Shown: positions 1-7,172, counted from the stretch's first letter. The stretch: DNA of 10,836 nucleotides from Acidobacteriaceae bacterium (GCA_003136335.1 PLEA01000567.1:1-10836), one strand, 5' to 3'. Notes: generated from the sequence alone by a model not told the origin. Program-made: numbers and translations.

Positions 1-1827
1 TCGACGCTGACCATGCAGTTGGCGCGCAATCTCTTTCTGTCGCCCGACCGGTCCTTTCATCGCAAAGTGCAGGAAACCATGTTGGCCATCCAGATCGAGC
101 GGCGGTTCACCAAGCCGCAGATTTTCACGCTCTATGCGAACCAGATTTCTCTGGGGCACGGTGCGTATGGCTTCGAGGCCGCGTCCGAGTTTTACTTCGG
201 CAAGCCGGCCAGCAAGCTAACTCTCGAGGAAGCGGCATTGCTCGCGGGTTTGCCGAAAGGCCCAACGGTATATTCGCCGATCAACCATCCCGACCGCGCG
301 CAGAAGCGGCGGAATCTGGTAATCAATGCCATGCTGGAAGACGGCAAGATTACAGCCGCGCAGGCGGCCGACGCGCGATCCGCGCCCCTGGTGCTGCATC
401 TGGCGCACGATCCCAATTCGCTGGCTCCGTATTTTGTGGAAGAGATTCGCCGCTACCTTGAGAATAAATACGGAGCCGACCAGGTGCACGAGGGCGGCCT
501 GAAGGTTTACACCACGCTCGATGTGGATTTGCAGAGAGCCGCGAACCAGGCGGTCCTTGACGGCTTGGCTGTCTATGAACGGCGCCACGGGTGGAAGGGT
601 CATCTGGAAAACGTGGCGGCCAATGGGATGGTTCTCGGTAAATATTTTCATCCCGACTGGGACGACGAGCCTGAGGTGAACGGTTACATCCACGCGTTGG
701 TGACCTCCGTGGGGACTGGCATTGCCACGCTGAAGTTTGGACGATACACCGCAGCTCTTGGCCAAGGGGACGTTGCCTGGACCGGGCACAAACTGGCTGA
801 CATTCTGAAAACCGACGACATCTCCTATGTCAAGATTCTCGCGCTCGGCACGAACGGCGCCGCCCGCATCAGCCTCGAGCAGGATTCCGGAGCCCAAGGG
901 TCGCTGCTGGCGATCGACAACGCCACCGGCGGAATCAAGGCAATGGTAGGCGGGCGCGATTTCAACGAGTCGAAATTTGATCGCGCCACGCAGGCCATGC
1001 GGCAGGTGGGCTCTTCGTTCAAGCCCTACGTCTACACCACGGTCATCGACGAGGGCGCCAGTCCCGACGACACGATTCTCGATGAGCCCATCAGTTTTGA
1101 AACTCCCTCCGGCCCTTACTCTCCGCACAACTACGACGAAAAATTTGAAGGCATCATCACGCTGCGGCGCGCGCTGGCCCAGTCCCGCAACATTCCGGCC
1201 TTGAAATTGGCGAACAAAGTCGGCATCAAAAGCGTCATCAACTACGCGGAGCGTTTCGGCATCACAGCAAAGTTGCCGCCGTATTTGCCGGTGGCGCTGG
1301 GCGCGGCCGAAATTACATTGATGGAACAAACCTCGGCATACAGCGTCTTTCCCAACGACGGGGTGCGCGTGATCCCGCGCTACATCACGCGCGTGGCCGA
1401 CTACGAAGGCCGTGTCCTGGAAGAAGATTTTCCCGACGTAAAGGATGTAATCAGCGAGCGCACCGCCCGCATCATGACCTCCATGCTGCGCGAGGTGGTG
1501 CTGCATGGCACCGGAATTGCCGCGGCCAGGCTGCCCTTTCCGGTAGCCGGCAAGACCGGCACAACCAACGATTTTACCGATGCCTGGTTCATGGGTTTCT
1601 CTCCCACCATGACCTGTGGAGTCTGGGTCGGCTACGATGAGAAAAAATCTCTCGGCGCCAAAGAAACCGGAGCACACGCGGCCCTCCCCATCTGGATGAA
1701 TTTCATGACCGTGGCAATGGCAGGCAAGGATCCAGGCGATTTCCAGTCGCCGCCGCTAGCACCGCACGCGGTCCCTCAGAAAGTAGATACGCCGGACGCA
1801 GCCCAGGCAACGGAAGAAGCGCACTGA
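1..1827 (+). CDS. mrcA: Class A penicillin-binding protein (PBP1A-like), 5' partial
   Basis: Bifunctional peptidoglycan synthase anchored in the inner membrane: a GT51 glycosyltransferase that polymerises lipid II, followed by a DD-transpeptidase that crosslinks stem peptides. The open frame runs in from base 1, so the ATG at 13 is internal. The N-terminal membrane anchor and the first glycosyltransferase motif with its catalytic Glu lie outside the window. Visible GT51 motifs are STLTMQL (from base 1), RKVQE..AIQIE, the YANQISLG segment and the FYFGKPA segment. A linker/OB-like insert follows at about 570-880. The transpeptidase domain has SSFK (catalytic Ser codon 1012-1014), SRN (1183-1191) and KTGTT (from 1552), so all three active-site motifs are intact. 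The last roughly 45 residues are a Pro/Ala/Asp-rich tail typical of the family. There are 608 visible residues. Confidence in the family is very high; the choice between PBP1A and other class A members is less certain. Confidence 0.96.
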   Translation, partial: STLTMQLARNLFLSPDRSFHRKVQETMLAIQIERRFTKPQIFTLYANQISLGHGAYGFEAASEFYFGKPASKLTLEEAALLAGLPKGPTVYSPINHPDRAQKRRNLVINAMLEDGKITAAQAADARSAPLVLHLAHDPNSLAPYFVEEIRRYLENKYGADQVHEGGLKVYTTLDVDLQRAANQAVLDGLAVYERRHGWKGHLENVAANGMVLGKYFHPDWDDEPEVNGYIHALVTSVGTGIATLKFGRYTAALGQGDVAWTGHKLADILKTDDISYVKILALGTNGAARISLEQDSGAQGSLLAIDNATGGIKAMVGGRDFNESKFDRATQAMRQVGSSFKPYVYTTVIDEGASPDDTILDEPISFETPSGPYSPHNYDEKFEGIITLRRALAQSRNIPALKLANKVGIKSVINYAERFGITAKLPPYLPVALGAAEITLMEQTSAYSVFPNDGVRVIPRYITRVADYEGRVLEEDFPDVKDVISERTARIMTSMLREVVLHGTGIAAARLPFPVAGKTGTTNDFTDAWFMGFSPTMTCGVWVGYDEKKSLGAKETGAHAALPIWMNFMTVAMAGKDPGDFQSPPLAPHAVPQKVDTPDAAQATEEAH

Positions 1828-1853
1828 TCAGCCCTGAAAGAGGCTACATCGTA

Positions 1854-1875
1854 GAGACGTAGCTCGCTACGTCTC
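1854..1875. repeat. Perfect 10-bp inverted repeat after the PBP gene
   Basis: GAGACGTAGC (1854-1863) and GCTACGTCTC (1866-1875) form a perfect 10-bp inverted repeat with a 2-nt centre, 27 nt after the PBP stop codon. No T-run follows (the next bases are GCCCGCGCC), so it is a poor intrinsic terminator. It more likely belongs to a dispersed palindromic repeat family, though it could still protect the 3' end of the mRNA. Confidence 0.65.
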
Positions 1876-1929
1876 GCCCGCGCCGGCAGAAAGACATTGC
1901 GAGCACCGTCCCCACGACGAGAGAGAACT

Positions 1930-2403
1930 ATGAAAGATAAACTGATCCTCTGCCTGCTGCTCGCACTGCCACTACTCGCAACCGTCGCTGTCGCGCGAGA
2001 GCCACCGCCAGAAACCGCGCCAACCGATAACAAGGCCGCCGTCGAGCAAGTCCTGCGCACGCAGCAGGACGCTTGGAACCATCACAACGTGGAAGCCTTC
2101 ATGGCCGGCTACTGGAACTCTCCAGAACTAACTTTCTTTTCAGGCGGCAAGCAGACCCGCGGCTGGCAAGCGACGCTGGACCGCTACCGCGCAACCTATG
2201 CGAGTCCGGGGCATGAGATGGGAACACTGGACTTCTCCGCTTTGCGCATCGAGATCTTCGGCCCGGAGGCGGCATTCGTGCGCGGCGAATGGCATCTGAC
2301 CATGCCGGATGGGAAGACTCCCCACGGTCTCTTCACTCTGGTATTTCGCAAATTTCCTGAAGGATGGAAGATCGTGCACGACCACACTTCGGCGGCGGAA
2401 TGA
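1930..2403 (+). CDS. Secreted SnoaL/DUF4440-like (NTF2-fold) protein
   Basis: A small exported protein of unknown substrate, 157 residues. Residues 1-22 look like a Sec signal peptide: Lys at 2 and 4, a Leu-rich core at 5-19, and AVA before Arg23 as a signal peptidase I site. The mature part, from about residue 37, has the DUF4440/SnoaL_3 pattern: a starting helix (VLRTQQDAWNHHNVEAF), a YWNSPELTFFSGG strand, then FVRGEWHLTMPDG and FRKFPEGWKIVHDHTS at the end. Members of this fold are cone-shaped barrels acting as ligand binders or small enzymes, and function cannot be fixed from the family. An upstream in-frame ATG at 1897 would add 11 Arg-rich residues before the signal peptide. I chose 1930 because the signal peptide then starts naturally and a purine-rich GAGAGA lies 4-9 nt upstream. 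It appears to stand alone, about 100 nt after the PBP gene. Confidence 0.85.
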   Translation: MKDKLILCLLLALPLLATVAVAREPPPETAPTDNKAAVEQVLRTQQDAWNHHNVEAFMAGYWNSPELTFFSGGKQTRGWQATLDRYRATYASPGHEMGTLDFSALRIEIFGPEAAFVRGEWHLTMPDGKTPHGLFTLVFRKFPEGWKIVHDHTSAAE

Positions 2404-2846
2404 ATAGCTGGCCTCTCGCCAGAGCCGCTCTCACAGTCGGGGTTCTGGAGCCGCTCTCATCATCTGGGTTTGGGAAGGGCACGACTTCAGTCGTGCCGCT
2501 AAAGATTGCATAAAGACTGGGCTTCAGCGTGTGCGTGAGAACTAAAGGTCGGGGAAAGAGGCAGAATGAAACTACAAGCTTCCAGCCCCGAAGGCGCGGC
2601 ATGGGAAAGCCCGGCATGGCAGTGTCGGGTGAGAGTGGGAGAAGCACGCGAGTCCCGCAGGGACGGCACATGTTCTCACAAATACTCTTTAGTCCCTGAG
2701 GTTCGCTTTTTGCGCTCTCATCATCGGGTGTGGGAAGGGCACGACTTCAGTCGTGGCGCTACAGCCTGCATAAAGACTGGGCTTTTAAGCCCCTGAGGTT
2801 CGCTTTTTGCCAACACCTGAATCACTGTGGGACCCTGTCCAGTAGC
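2404..2846. repeat. Gene-free spacer of degenerate tandem repeats
   Basis: This 443-nt stretch holds no convincing gene. Two about 73-nt copies of one unit lie at 2452-2524 and 2713-2784, differing by several substitutions and one indel. Each contains the inverted repeat CACGACT-TC-AGTCGTG. A 20-nt exact direct repeat beginning CCCTGAGGTTCGC occurs at 2694-2713 and 2791-2810, giving a period of 97. Other pieces are an 11-nt direct repeat (2423-2433 and 2449-2459), a GTCCC-GCA-GGGAC hairpin (2652-2664), and GGGCTT-TT-AAGCCC (2779-2792). Short open frames here follow the repeats and are not credible genes. Confidence 0.8.
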
Positions 2847-3458
2847 TTACTTCTTCACGCGCACCTGGACGCGCGTGCCCTCCGGCAGACTGCCGCTCAA
2901 TAATTCCACTTTTCCATTGCGCACAATACCTTCGAATTCCTGCAGAGGTTGAGCCGAAGTCTGCGCAGGCGCCCGCGCCACACTCCGCCCCATCCCTTTG
3001 TCCATGGCCTCATTCGCCAGGCGGTCCGCTTCCTGATTCTGCTCGCGCAGAGCGTGGCCAATCGAGAACCACTCAAGTTGCGCGATCAATTCCTTCGCGC
3101 GGCCGTGCAGGTCTTGCAAGGTCACATTCTTCACTTTATAGATGCCCTTGATCTGTCGCACCAGCAACTCCGAATCGCTGATCAGCTTCAGCGCCTTGGG
3201 CCCGTGCTGCAGCGCATATTCAAGCGCGGCAATCAGTCCTTGATACTCCGCAAAGTTATTGGTCTGGTGACCGAGATATTCGCTCAGAGCAGCCACTTTG
3301 CATCCGGCTTCGTCTTGGACGACGACACCATAACCGGCGGGTCCGGGATTGCCGCGCGCACCGCCGTCGCTGTGAGCGATCAGATAGTGCGCGGGTGGAT
3401 TCTCGCGGGCTTCGAAGAGCGGCTTAGTTCCGGCACTGCGAGAGGAATGAGCGGGCAT
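2847..3458 (-). CDS. rnhA: Ribonuclease H type I-like with C-terminal beta module
   Basis: Predicted cytoplasmic endonuclease cutting RNA in RNA-DNA hybrids, of the short bacterial/archaeal RNase HI branch (Rv2228c-like). Counting from ATG 3456-3458 (203 residues), the four metal-binding acidic residues are D31 (SDGGARGNPGPAG), E71 (NNFAEYQGLIAAL), D95 (ISDSELLVRQI) and D145 (NQEADRLANEA). H135 lies in the usual HxxRxxN segment. After an Ala/Pro/Gln linker (about 158-172), residues 173-203 form an added module (FEGIVRNGKVEL..LPEGTRVQV) resembling the small beta motif of AF2212/DUF104-type antitoxins. A GTG at 3507-3509 would add 17 residues and has GGAGGT 11 nt upstream, so the start is uncertain. 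I prefer 3458 because the added segment looks non-coding. The gene is transcribed in the same direction as the phosphoesterase, 367 nt after it. Confidence 0.88.
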   Translation of the reverse strand: MPAHSSRSAGTKPLFEARENPPAHYLIAHSDGGARGNPGPAGYGVVVQDEAGCKVAALSEYLGHQTNNFAEYQGLIAALEYALQHGPKALKLISDSELLVRQIKGIYKVKNVTLQDLHGRAKELIAQLEWFSIGHALREQNQEADRLANEAMDKGMGRSVARAPAQTSAQPLQEFEGIVRNGKVELLSGSLPEGTRVQVRVKK

Positions 3459-3509
3459 GCCCGAGTTTACAACAAGGGCAACGATCCGGAATTTCAACAG
3501 CAATTCCAC

Positions 3510-3825
3510 TCAACCATGTGACCTCCAACCTTGTGCTCCAACTCAAGAAAGCAGATCATAGTTAAAGCGAAAGCGCTGGAGGAAGAGACCACGACACAGG
3601 CCTTAAAGTCCTTTGTTATCAGGATTCTGACCTCTAAGCCATCTGCTATCAGGATTTTGCAGAGACTTTTTGCAGATCCCGCGCCAGTCAAGCGTTTCAG
3701 AGGCAGGGAGAGGGGGATACCCCCAAAGCCGCCCGATTTCCCAAAAGGGCGGTCAGCGTACGGCCAAGCGAGGTTCGTCGCAGAATCTTTTGCAAGAAAC
3801 TTCCACAGCCTGACACGCCTGTCGC
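3510..3825. other. Spacer with two hairpins and a short direct repeat
   Basis: Spacer between the phosphoesterase stop and the RNase H start region, with no credible gene. It holds a GGGGG-ATA-CCCCC hairpin (3712-3724) and a CCGCCC...GGGCGG inverted repeat (3729-3734 with 3747-3752). Read on the minus strand, both lie about 75-115 nt past the phosphoesterase stop and could end or stabilise its transcript, but no long T-run follows. TATCAGGATT is repeated at 3617-3626 and 3647-3656, a 30-nt period. On the minus strand GGAGGT (3521-3526) precedes an 8-codon frame (MVEWNCC plus stop, 3494-3517) that overlaps the alternative GTG start of the RNase H gene. Confidence 0.55.
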
Positions 3826-4581
3826 TCAGTGTCCCGCAGCCAGCCGCGTGGCCAGCCGCGGTGGAAGTTTCGCGGCAAAAATCCGATCCTGCGCTGCTTT
3901 CAGATTGTAGGGCGTGCGGTGGAAGTGCACGACCTGCGCCTCTGTATCCAGCAGCGCGAAAGCGGCGCGCCAGTCGCCGTCGCGCGGTTGCCCAACAGAA
4001 CCGGGATTGATCAGATATCGCGCATCGGGCTTCAGCTGCAGCGGGATGGATTCGGCTTGGCCTACAGAGCGGTACTCCGGACGGAGGCCATCGGCGGAAG
4101 AGTCGTTAACAAAAAATCCACCTTGCAAATGCGTGTGTCCAAAGAAAGTTAAGGGAGTGGTTAAGGTGATGAGCGGCGCGAGCGCGTCTCCCAGCGAAAC
4201 AACATATTCATCCTCATCATTGGGAGAGCCATGGACCAACTGTACTTGTGGGAAATCCGGCAAGGGAACCGGGCCTTTCGGCAGAGCGCGGAGCCAATCG
4301 AGATTTTCGGGCGTCAATTCGTTGCGCGTCCAGATGGCGGCAGATGCAGCCATGGGGTTGAAATCGTAGAGGTCCAAAAGGCCGGTGACGGCCTTGTCAT
4401 GGTTGCCGCGAACAAAGATTTTCCCCAAGTCGCGAGAACGGGCGGTTACTTCATTCGGACTGGCCCCGTAGCCCACAATGTCCCCTAGGTTCACGACCAC
4501 GTCGAACGAAGGAGCAGCGGCGAGAGTGGCTTCGAGAGCTTCGAGGTTTGCGTGGATGTCGCTCAGCAGCAGGATTCGCAA
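3826..4581 (-). CDS. Calcineurin-like metallophosphoesterase (YfcE/Metallophos_2-like)
   Basis: Predicted cytoplasmic two-metal phosphoesterase, 251 residues. All family motifs are present in order: D8-x-H10 (SDIH), D34 in the LGDIVGYG segment, N60-H61 in GNHD, H117 in VHGSP, and H149/H151 in FGHTH. The NPGSVGQPRDG segment near the C-terminus is typical of the YfcE/MJ0936-like group, whose members hydrolyse phosphodiesters in vitro; the true substrate here is unknown. The start is TTG at 4579-4581. I chose it because MRILLLSDIH is the standard N-terminus of the family and no ATG or GTG precedes it in a useful position. The upstream GGTGAT is a very close, weak ribosome-binding site. A perfect TATAAT lies about 22 nt upstream. 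The gene is divergent from the small membrane protein gene at 4662. Confidence 0.92.
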   Translation of the reverse strand: MRILLLSDIHANLEALEATLAAAPSFDVVVNLGDIVGYGASPNEVTARSRDLGKIFVRGNHDKAVTGLLDLYDFNPMAASAAIWTRNELTPENLDWLRALPKGPVPLPDFPQVQLVHGSPNDEDEYVVSLGDALAPLITLTTPLTFFGHTHLQGGFFVNDSSADGLRPEYRSVGQAESIPLQLKPDARYLINPGSVGQPRDGDWRAAFALLDTEAQVVHFHRTPYNLKAAQDRIFAAKLPPRLATRLAAGH

Positions 4582-4602
4582 GGATCACCGGACAAACTGC
4601 CG

Positions 4603-4608
4603 ATTATA
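4603..4608 (-). promoter_or_regulatory. Candidate -10 box for the phosphoesterase gene
   Basis: On the minus strand the sequence is a perfect TATAAT, 21 nt before the TTG start. This would give a short leader of about 14-16 nt. No good -35 hexamer is visible at the 16-18 nt spacing, so the call rests on the -10 match alone. Confidence 0.4.
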
Positions 4609-4661
4609 GACTAACGTTTCGCACTAAGATGCAGTGCGCGAGCACGAAGGAGAAGAACATT

Positions 4662-4970
4662 ATGACAAGCCGCGGCTTGCTGGGCTGGCGGTTCAAGAAC
4701 AGAACGCCGTTATGGTTCAAGATTATCCTGGCACTCCTGATGGCAGATTCTGTGCTGCACTTCGGACTGCTCTCGACGGTTTCGAACTGGGCGCTGCAAT
4801 CGCCAGACCCCGTACATTCTTATCGCGTGCCTTTCCGGGACGGAAACATCTATTTCGTCCAGTGGTGGCTGGGGAAATACTTGGACGCGTGGTGGATCGG
4901 GCCGGGACTGCTGGCCATATTGATTTTGCTGCTTTTGCGGAACCGTGACCAGCTCGAGCGGGTGCTCTGA
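4662..4970 (+). CDS. Small hypothetical two-helix membrane protein
   Basis: A 102-residue protein that I do not recognise. A clear ribosome-binding site, AAGGAG (4647-4652), sits 9 nt before the ATG at 4662, which decides the start over earlier in-frame candidates. The N-terminus is basic (R4, R10, K12, R14), followed by a first membrane helix at about residues 17-40. A middle stretch rich in aromatic residues (about 41-78, with Trp at 43, 68, 69, 77 and 78) comes next. A second helix spans about 79-92 and ends with a charged cytoplasmic tail (RNRDQLERVL). The charge pattern suggests both ends face the cytoplasm and the aromatic-rich loop faces outward. The gene converges on the ABC ATPase gene, leaving only 24 nt between stops. 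No function can be inferred. Confidence 0.7.
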   Translation: MTSRGLLGWRFKNRTPLWFKIILALLMADSVLHFGLLSTVSNWALQSPDPVHSYRVPFRDGNIYFVQWWLGKYLDAWWIGPGLLAILILLLLRNRDQLERVL

Positions 4971-4994
4971 TTTTCTCTTTCCATCACTTCGCAG

Positions 4995-6053
4995 CTAAGA
5001 GTTTATAACCGGGCAACGGGCCCAGTGCCCCGCCGAAACCTGCACCAGCTGCGGCAAAGCGCGCACGCACTCGGGAATGCGGAATTCGCAGCGCGGCTCA
5101 AACCCGCAACCCGCGGGCATGGCGTGCAGCGCGGGGACCGTGCCTTCAATCGTCTGCAGCGGGCGAGCGCGGTCCGTCTTGAGGTCGGGCACGGCGCGGA
5201 GCAAGCCGCGCGTGTACGGATGCGCGGGCGACTGGAAGATGTCTCGTTTCGCGCCCAGCTCCACCAGGCTACCCGCGTACATGACAGCGACGCGATCGGC
5301 GATCTGCGAAACCACCGCCAGGTCGTGAGAAATGAAAAGCATCGCCAATCCAAACTTGGTGCGCAATTGAGCGAGCAACTCAAGAATCTGCGCCTGAATT
5401 GTGACGTCGAGTGCTGTGGTTGGTTCGTCGGCGATCAGCAACTGCGGGCGGTTGACGATAGCCATGGCGATCATGATGCGCTGGCGCATGCCGCCGGAGA
5501 GTTGATGAGGATAGTCGCGAGCCCGGCGCGCCGCATCGGGGATCGCGACCTCGTTCATGGCGTCGACGGCGCGCTGCCAGGCGGCAGTCTTCGAAATGGA
5601 ACTGTGCGCAACCACCGCTTCGGCGATCTGATCTCCAACGCGCATAACTGGATTGAGCGCGGTCATCGGCTCTTGAAAAATCATGGCGATGCGCGAGCCG
5701 CGCAATTGACGCATCACGTCGTCCTCGAGGGAGGAAAGATTACGCGCAGCGGCGCCGGTTTCTGCGAAAACGATTTCACCCGAGACTCGGGCTTGCGGCG
5801 GCAACAACTTCATGATGGCGAGGGACGTGATCGACTTGCCGGAACCGGATTCGCCGACCAAGCCCAGGACTTCGCCGGGAGCGATGGAGAAGCTGAGATC
5901 GCGGACGGCGGGAAGAGTTTGTAGGGTGACAACCGCCCGAGCTTGCTCTGAGCGATGTCGAGGGGGCTGTTCGCCTGCTCGCGGGACAGCGACTGCTGCG
6001 TTCGGCGCGGGAAATTCGATGTTTAATTGGCGGATGTCGAGCAGGGGCTGCAC
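4995..6053 (-). CDS. Oligopeptide/dipeptide ABC transporter ATP-binding protein (OppD/DppD type)
   Basis: Cytoplasmic ATPase subunit of a peptide/nickel-type ABC importer, 352 residues, GTG start at 6051-6053. Motifs in order: Walker A GESGSGKS (67-74), Q-loop [10 protein letters not shown] (126-135), signature LSGGMRQR (185-192), Walker B LLIADEP with D209/E210, D-loop ALD (214-216) and H-loop H243. The C-terminal oligo_HPY region is complete, with Cys316, 322, 329 and 347 spaced as in DppD proteins, where such cysteines are linked to an iron-sulfur cluster. Walker A starts about 27 residues later than in Escherichia coli DppD. The extra segment (about residues 18-44) is low-complexity and Arg/Ala-rich and looks like an insertion. 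No permease, substrate-binding protein or partner ATPase lies beside the gene. It must work with subunits encoded elsewhere, or be a remnant. No clear Shine-Dalgarno site precedes the GTG. Confidence 0.93.
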   Translation of the reverse strand: MQPLLDIRQLNIEFPAPNAAVAVPRAGEQPPRHRSEQARAVVTLQTLPAVRDLSFSIAPGEVLGLVGESGSGKSITSLAIMKLLPPQARVSGEIVFAETGAAARNLSSLEDDVMRQLRGSRIAMIFQEPMTALNPVMRVGDQIAEAVVAHSSISKTAAWQRAVDAMNEVAIPDAARRARDYPHQLSGGMRQRIMIAMAIVNRPQLLIADEPTTALDVTIQAQILELLAQLRTKFGLAMLFISHDLAVVSQIADRVAVMYAGSLVELGAKRDIFQSPAHPYTRGLLRAVPDLKTDRARPLQTIEGTVPALHAMPAGCGFEPRCEFRIPECVRALPQLVQVSAGHWARCPVINS

Positions 6054-6082
6054 GGTTTCAATGGTAGCAGCGCGGGCAAAAA

Positions 6083-6122
6083 CCGTCGCCCTCGGGGCGA
6101 CGGACAGCCGAGGCGGCTGTCC
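6083..6122. repeat. Twin back-to-back hairpins
   Basis: Two adjacent perfect inverted repeats: CCGTCGCCC (6083-6091) with GGGCGACGG (6095-6103), and GGACAGCCG (6102-6110) with CGGCTGTCC (6114-6122). Each has a 9-bp stem and a 3-nt loop. The two share two bases (6102-6103), so they cannot both fold fully at once. They lie between the SPFH gene stop and the ABC ATPase start, both on the minus strand. No T-run follows, so a REP-like repeat or mRNA-stabilising element is more likely than a terminator. Confidence 0.7.
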
Positions 6123-6152
6123 CTACATGTGCTGCTGTTATCCTAGCGTTTG

Positions 6153-7007
6153 CTACTGCCCCAAGATTAGCGGCAAGCCGTTTTTGTTGTTGCCGATCAC
6201 CACCACCTTGGAGTTGGGGCTCTTGGCCAGGTTTTCGGTAGCTTCAATTCCTTTCCATTCGAGTAGTGACGGTGTGATGCCTTGGGCGACGATCTGCTGG
6301 AAGTCGCGGACTCCTGCGGCTTCGATGCGCTTGCGCTGGGCTTCCTGGGTTTCTTTTTGCAGGCGGAAGTTCATGGCCAGCGACTCCTGCTCGGCCTGCT
6401 GTTTGGCTTCAATGGCGGCCTTGAGCGTGGCGGGAAGCTGAATGTCGCGCAGAAGAACATTTTCCACGATCAGGCCGCGCTGCATGAGTTGTGTGCTCAC
6501 CTGATCATAAATTTGCTTCGCCACCATTTCACGTTCGCCGGTGTAGAGAGCGTTGGCAGTATGGGAGGCTGTGGCTTCGCGTATGGCGGAGCGCAGCGTG
6601 GGTTCAACCACAACATTTTCGTAATCGGCACCAATCTTCTGGAAAACTTCGGCGGCCCGGTCCGGATTCAGGTGATAAATGAGCGAAGTGTCCAGGCTCA
6701 TCATGAGGCCTTCGCTCGAAGGCACGCTGGCCGATTCCTTGAGCGTCTGGGTTTGAATGGAGAGCTCGTTATTCGCCTTCATCGGATTGATGAGATGAAT
6801 TCCCTCGCCCAACGTTTCTCCGGACTGCACTTTCCCGAAGAGAGTGAGCACTCCCACGTGGCCCGTGCCCACCTTCGTGACGGCGCTGAAAAACAGGATC
6901 ACGAGCAGGAAGGCGGCGATTCCCAAACCGATCAGGCGAATCAGGCTGCCGCCGTGGCCACCGCCGCCGTCAATAATTCTGCTGCGAGCTGGATCAAAAA
7001 TCGTCAT
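6153..7007 (-). CDS. Prohibitin/SPFH (band 7) membrane protein
   Basis: Membrane scaffold protein of the prohibitin/HflC-like SPFH family, 284 residues. The start is ATG 7005-7007 with AGGGAG (7015-7020) 7 nt upstream. A short Gly-rich cytoplasmic lead (residues 1-21) is followed by one membrane helix (about 22-43) and then the SPFH domain (about 45-215), which opens VGTGHVGVLTLFGKV and includes GLIVENVLLRDIQLP near its end. A charged Gln/Glu/Lys-rich helix at about 190-235 should form the coiled coil used for oligomer rings. Relatives form large membrane-bound assemblies that restrain the protease FtsH or organise membrane domains; no FtsH or NfeD partner is present here. The gene is divergent from the sulfur carrier gene and lies 99 nt upstream of the ABC ATPase gene, with the twin hairpins between them. 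Confidence 0.92.
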   Translation of the reverse strand: MTIFDPARSRIIDGGGGHGGSLIRLIGLGIAAFLLVILFFSAVTKVGTGHVGVLTLFGKVQSGETLGEGIHLINPMKANNELSIQTQTLKESASVPSSEGLMMSLDTSLIYHLNPDRAAEVFQKIGADYENVVVEPTLRSAIREATASHTANALYTGEREMVAKQIYDQVSTQLMQRGLIVENVLLRDIQLPATLKAAIEAKQQAEQESLAMNFRLQKETQEAQRKRIEAAGVRDFQQIVAQGITPSLLEWKGIEATENLAKSPNSKVVVIGNNKNGLPLILGQ

Positions 7008-7166
7008 CGTAGTTCTCCCTGAGAGATTCTAGGTTAGGGCGGAAGGGCCAGAAAAGTGGCTTCCAGGGCTCCGGATGGTTGGTAGGTCTTAGGTGGTGGG
7101 TCTTGGGACTTCGCATCCTTACGCCAAGACCGGCTCTGAATCTTGCTGCACCGTTACCGCATCTCT

Positions 7167-7172
7167 TACAGT
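7167..7172 (+). promoter_or_regulatory. Possible -10 box giving a leaderless cysO transcript
   Basis: TACAGT (7167-7172) matches TATAAT at four of six positions and ends 6 nt before the ATG at 7179. TTGCTG (7143-7148), 18 nt upstream, is a weak -35. No Shine-Dalgarno site precedes this ATG, which fits a leaderless mRNA. This is a weak inference. Confidence 0.25.

Noticed and set aside
217..1677. A 486-codon open frame antisense to the penicillin-binding protein gene
   Set aside because: It lies opposite a gene with every catalytic motif intact. Its product is His/Val/Gly/Arg-rich with no recognisable domain. Long antisense frames are expected in GC-rich coding DNA.
1854..1875. Intrinsic terminator for the penicillin-binding protein gene
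   Set aside because: The stem is perfect, but no T-run follows and the loop is only 2 nt. A dispersed palindrome is the safer reading.
2566..2796. Short open frames in the repeat spacer on both strands
   Set aside because: They follow the tandem repeats and palindromes and change frame between repeat copies. Nothing indicates selection on a protein.
3531..4010. A 159-codon plus-strand frame covering the spacer and the phosphoesterase 3' end
   Set aside because: Half of it is antisense to a confirmed gene and the rest spans hairpin-rich non-coding sequence. Its product has no recognisable motif.
5025..5924. A 299-codon plus-strand open frame opposite the ABC ATPase gene
   Set aside because: Its composition is that of an antisense shadow, with no family motif and no proper ribosome-binding site. 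The minus-strand ATPase is unmistakable.
6282..7022. A 246-codon open frame opposite the SPFH gene
   Set aside because: The SPFH gene has a clear start, ribosome-binding site, membrane helix and domain on the other strand. The antisense product shows no coherent features.
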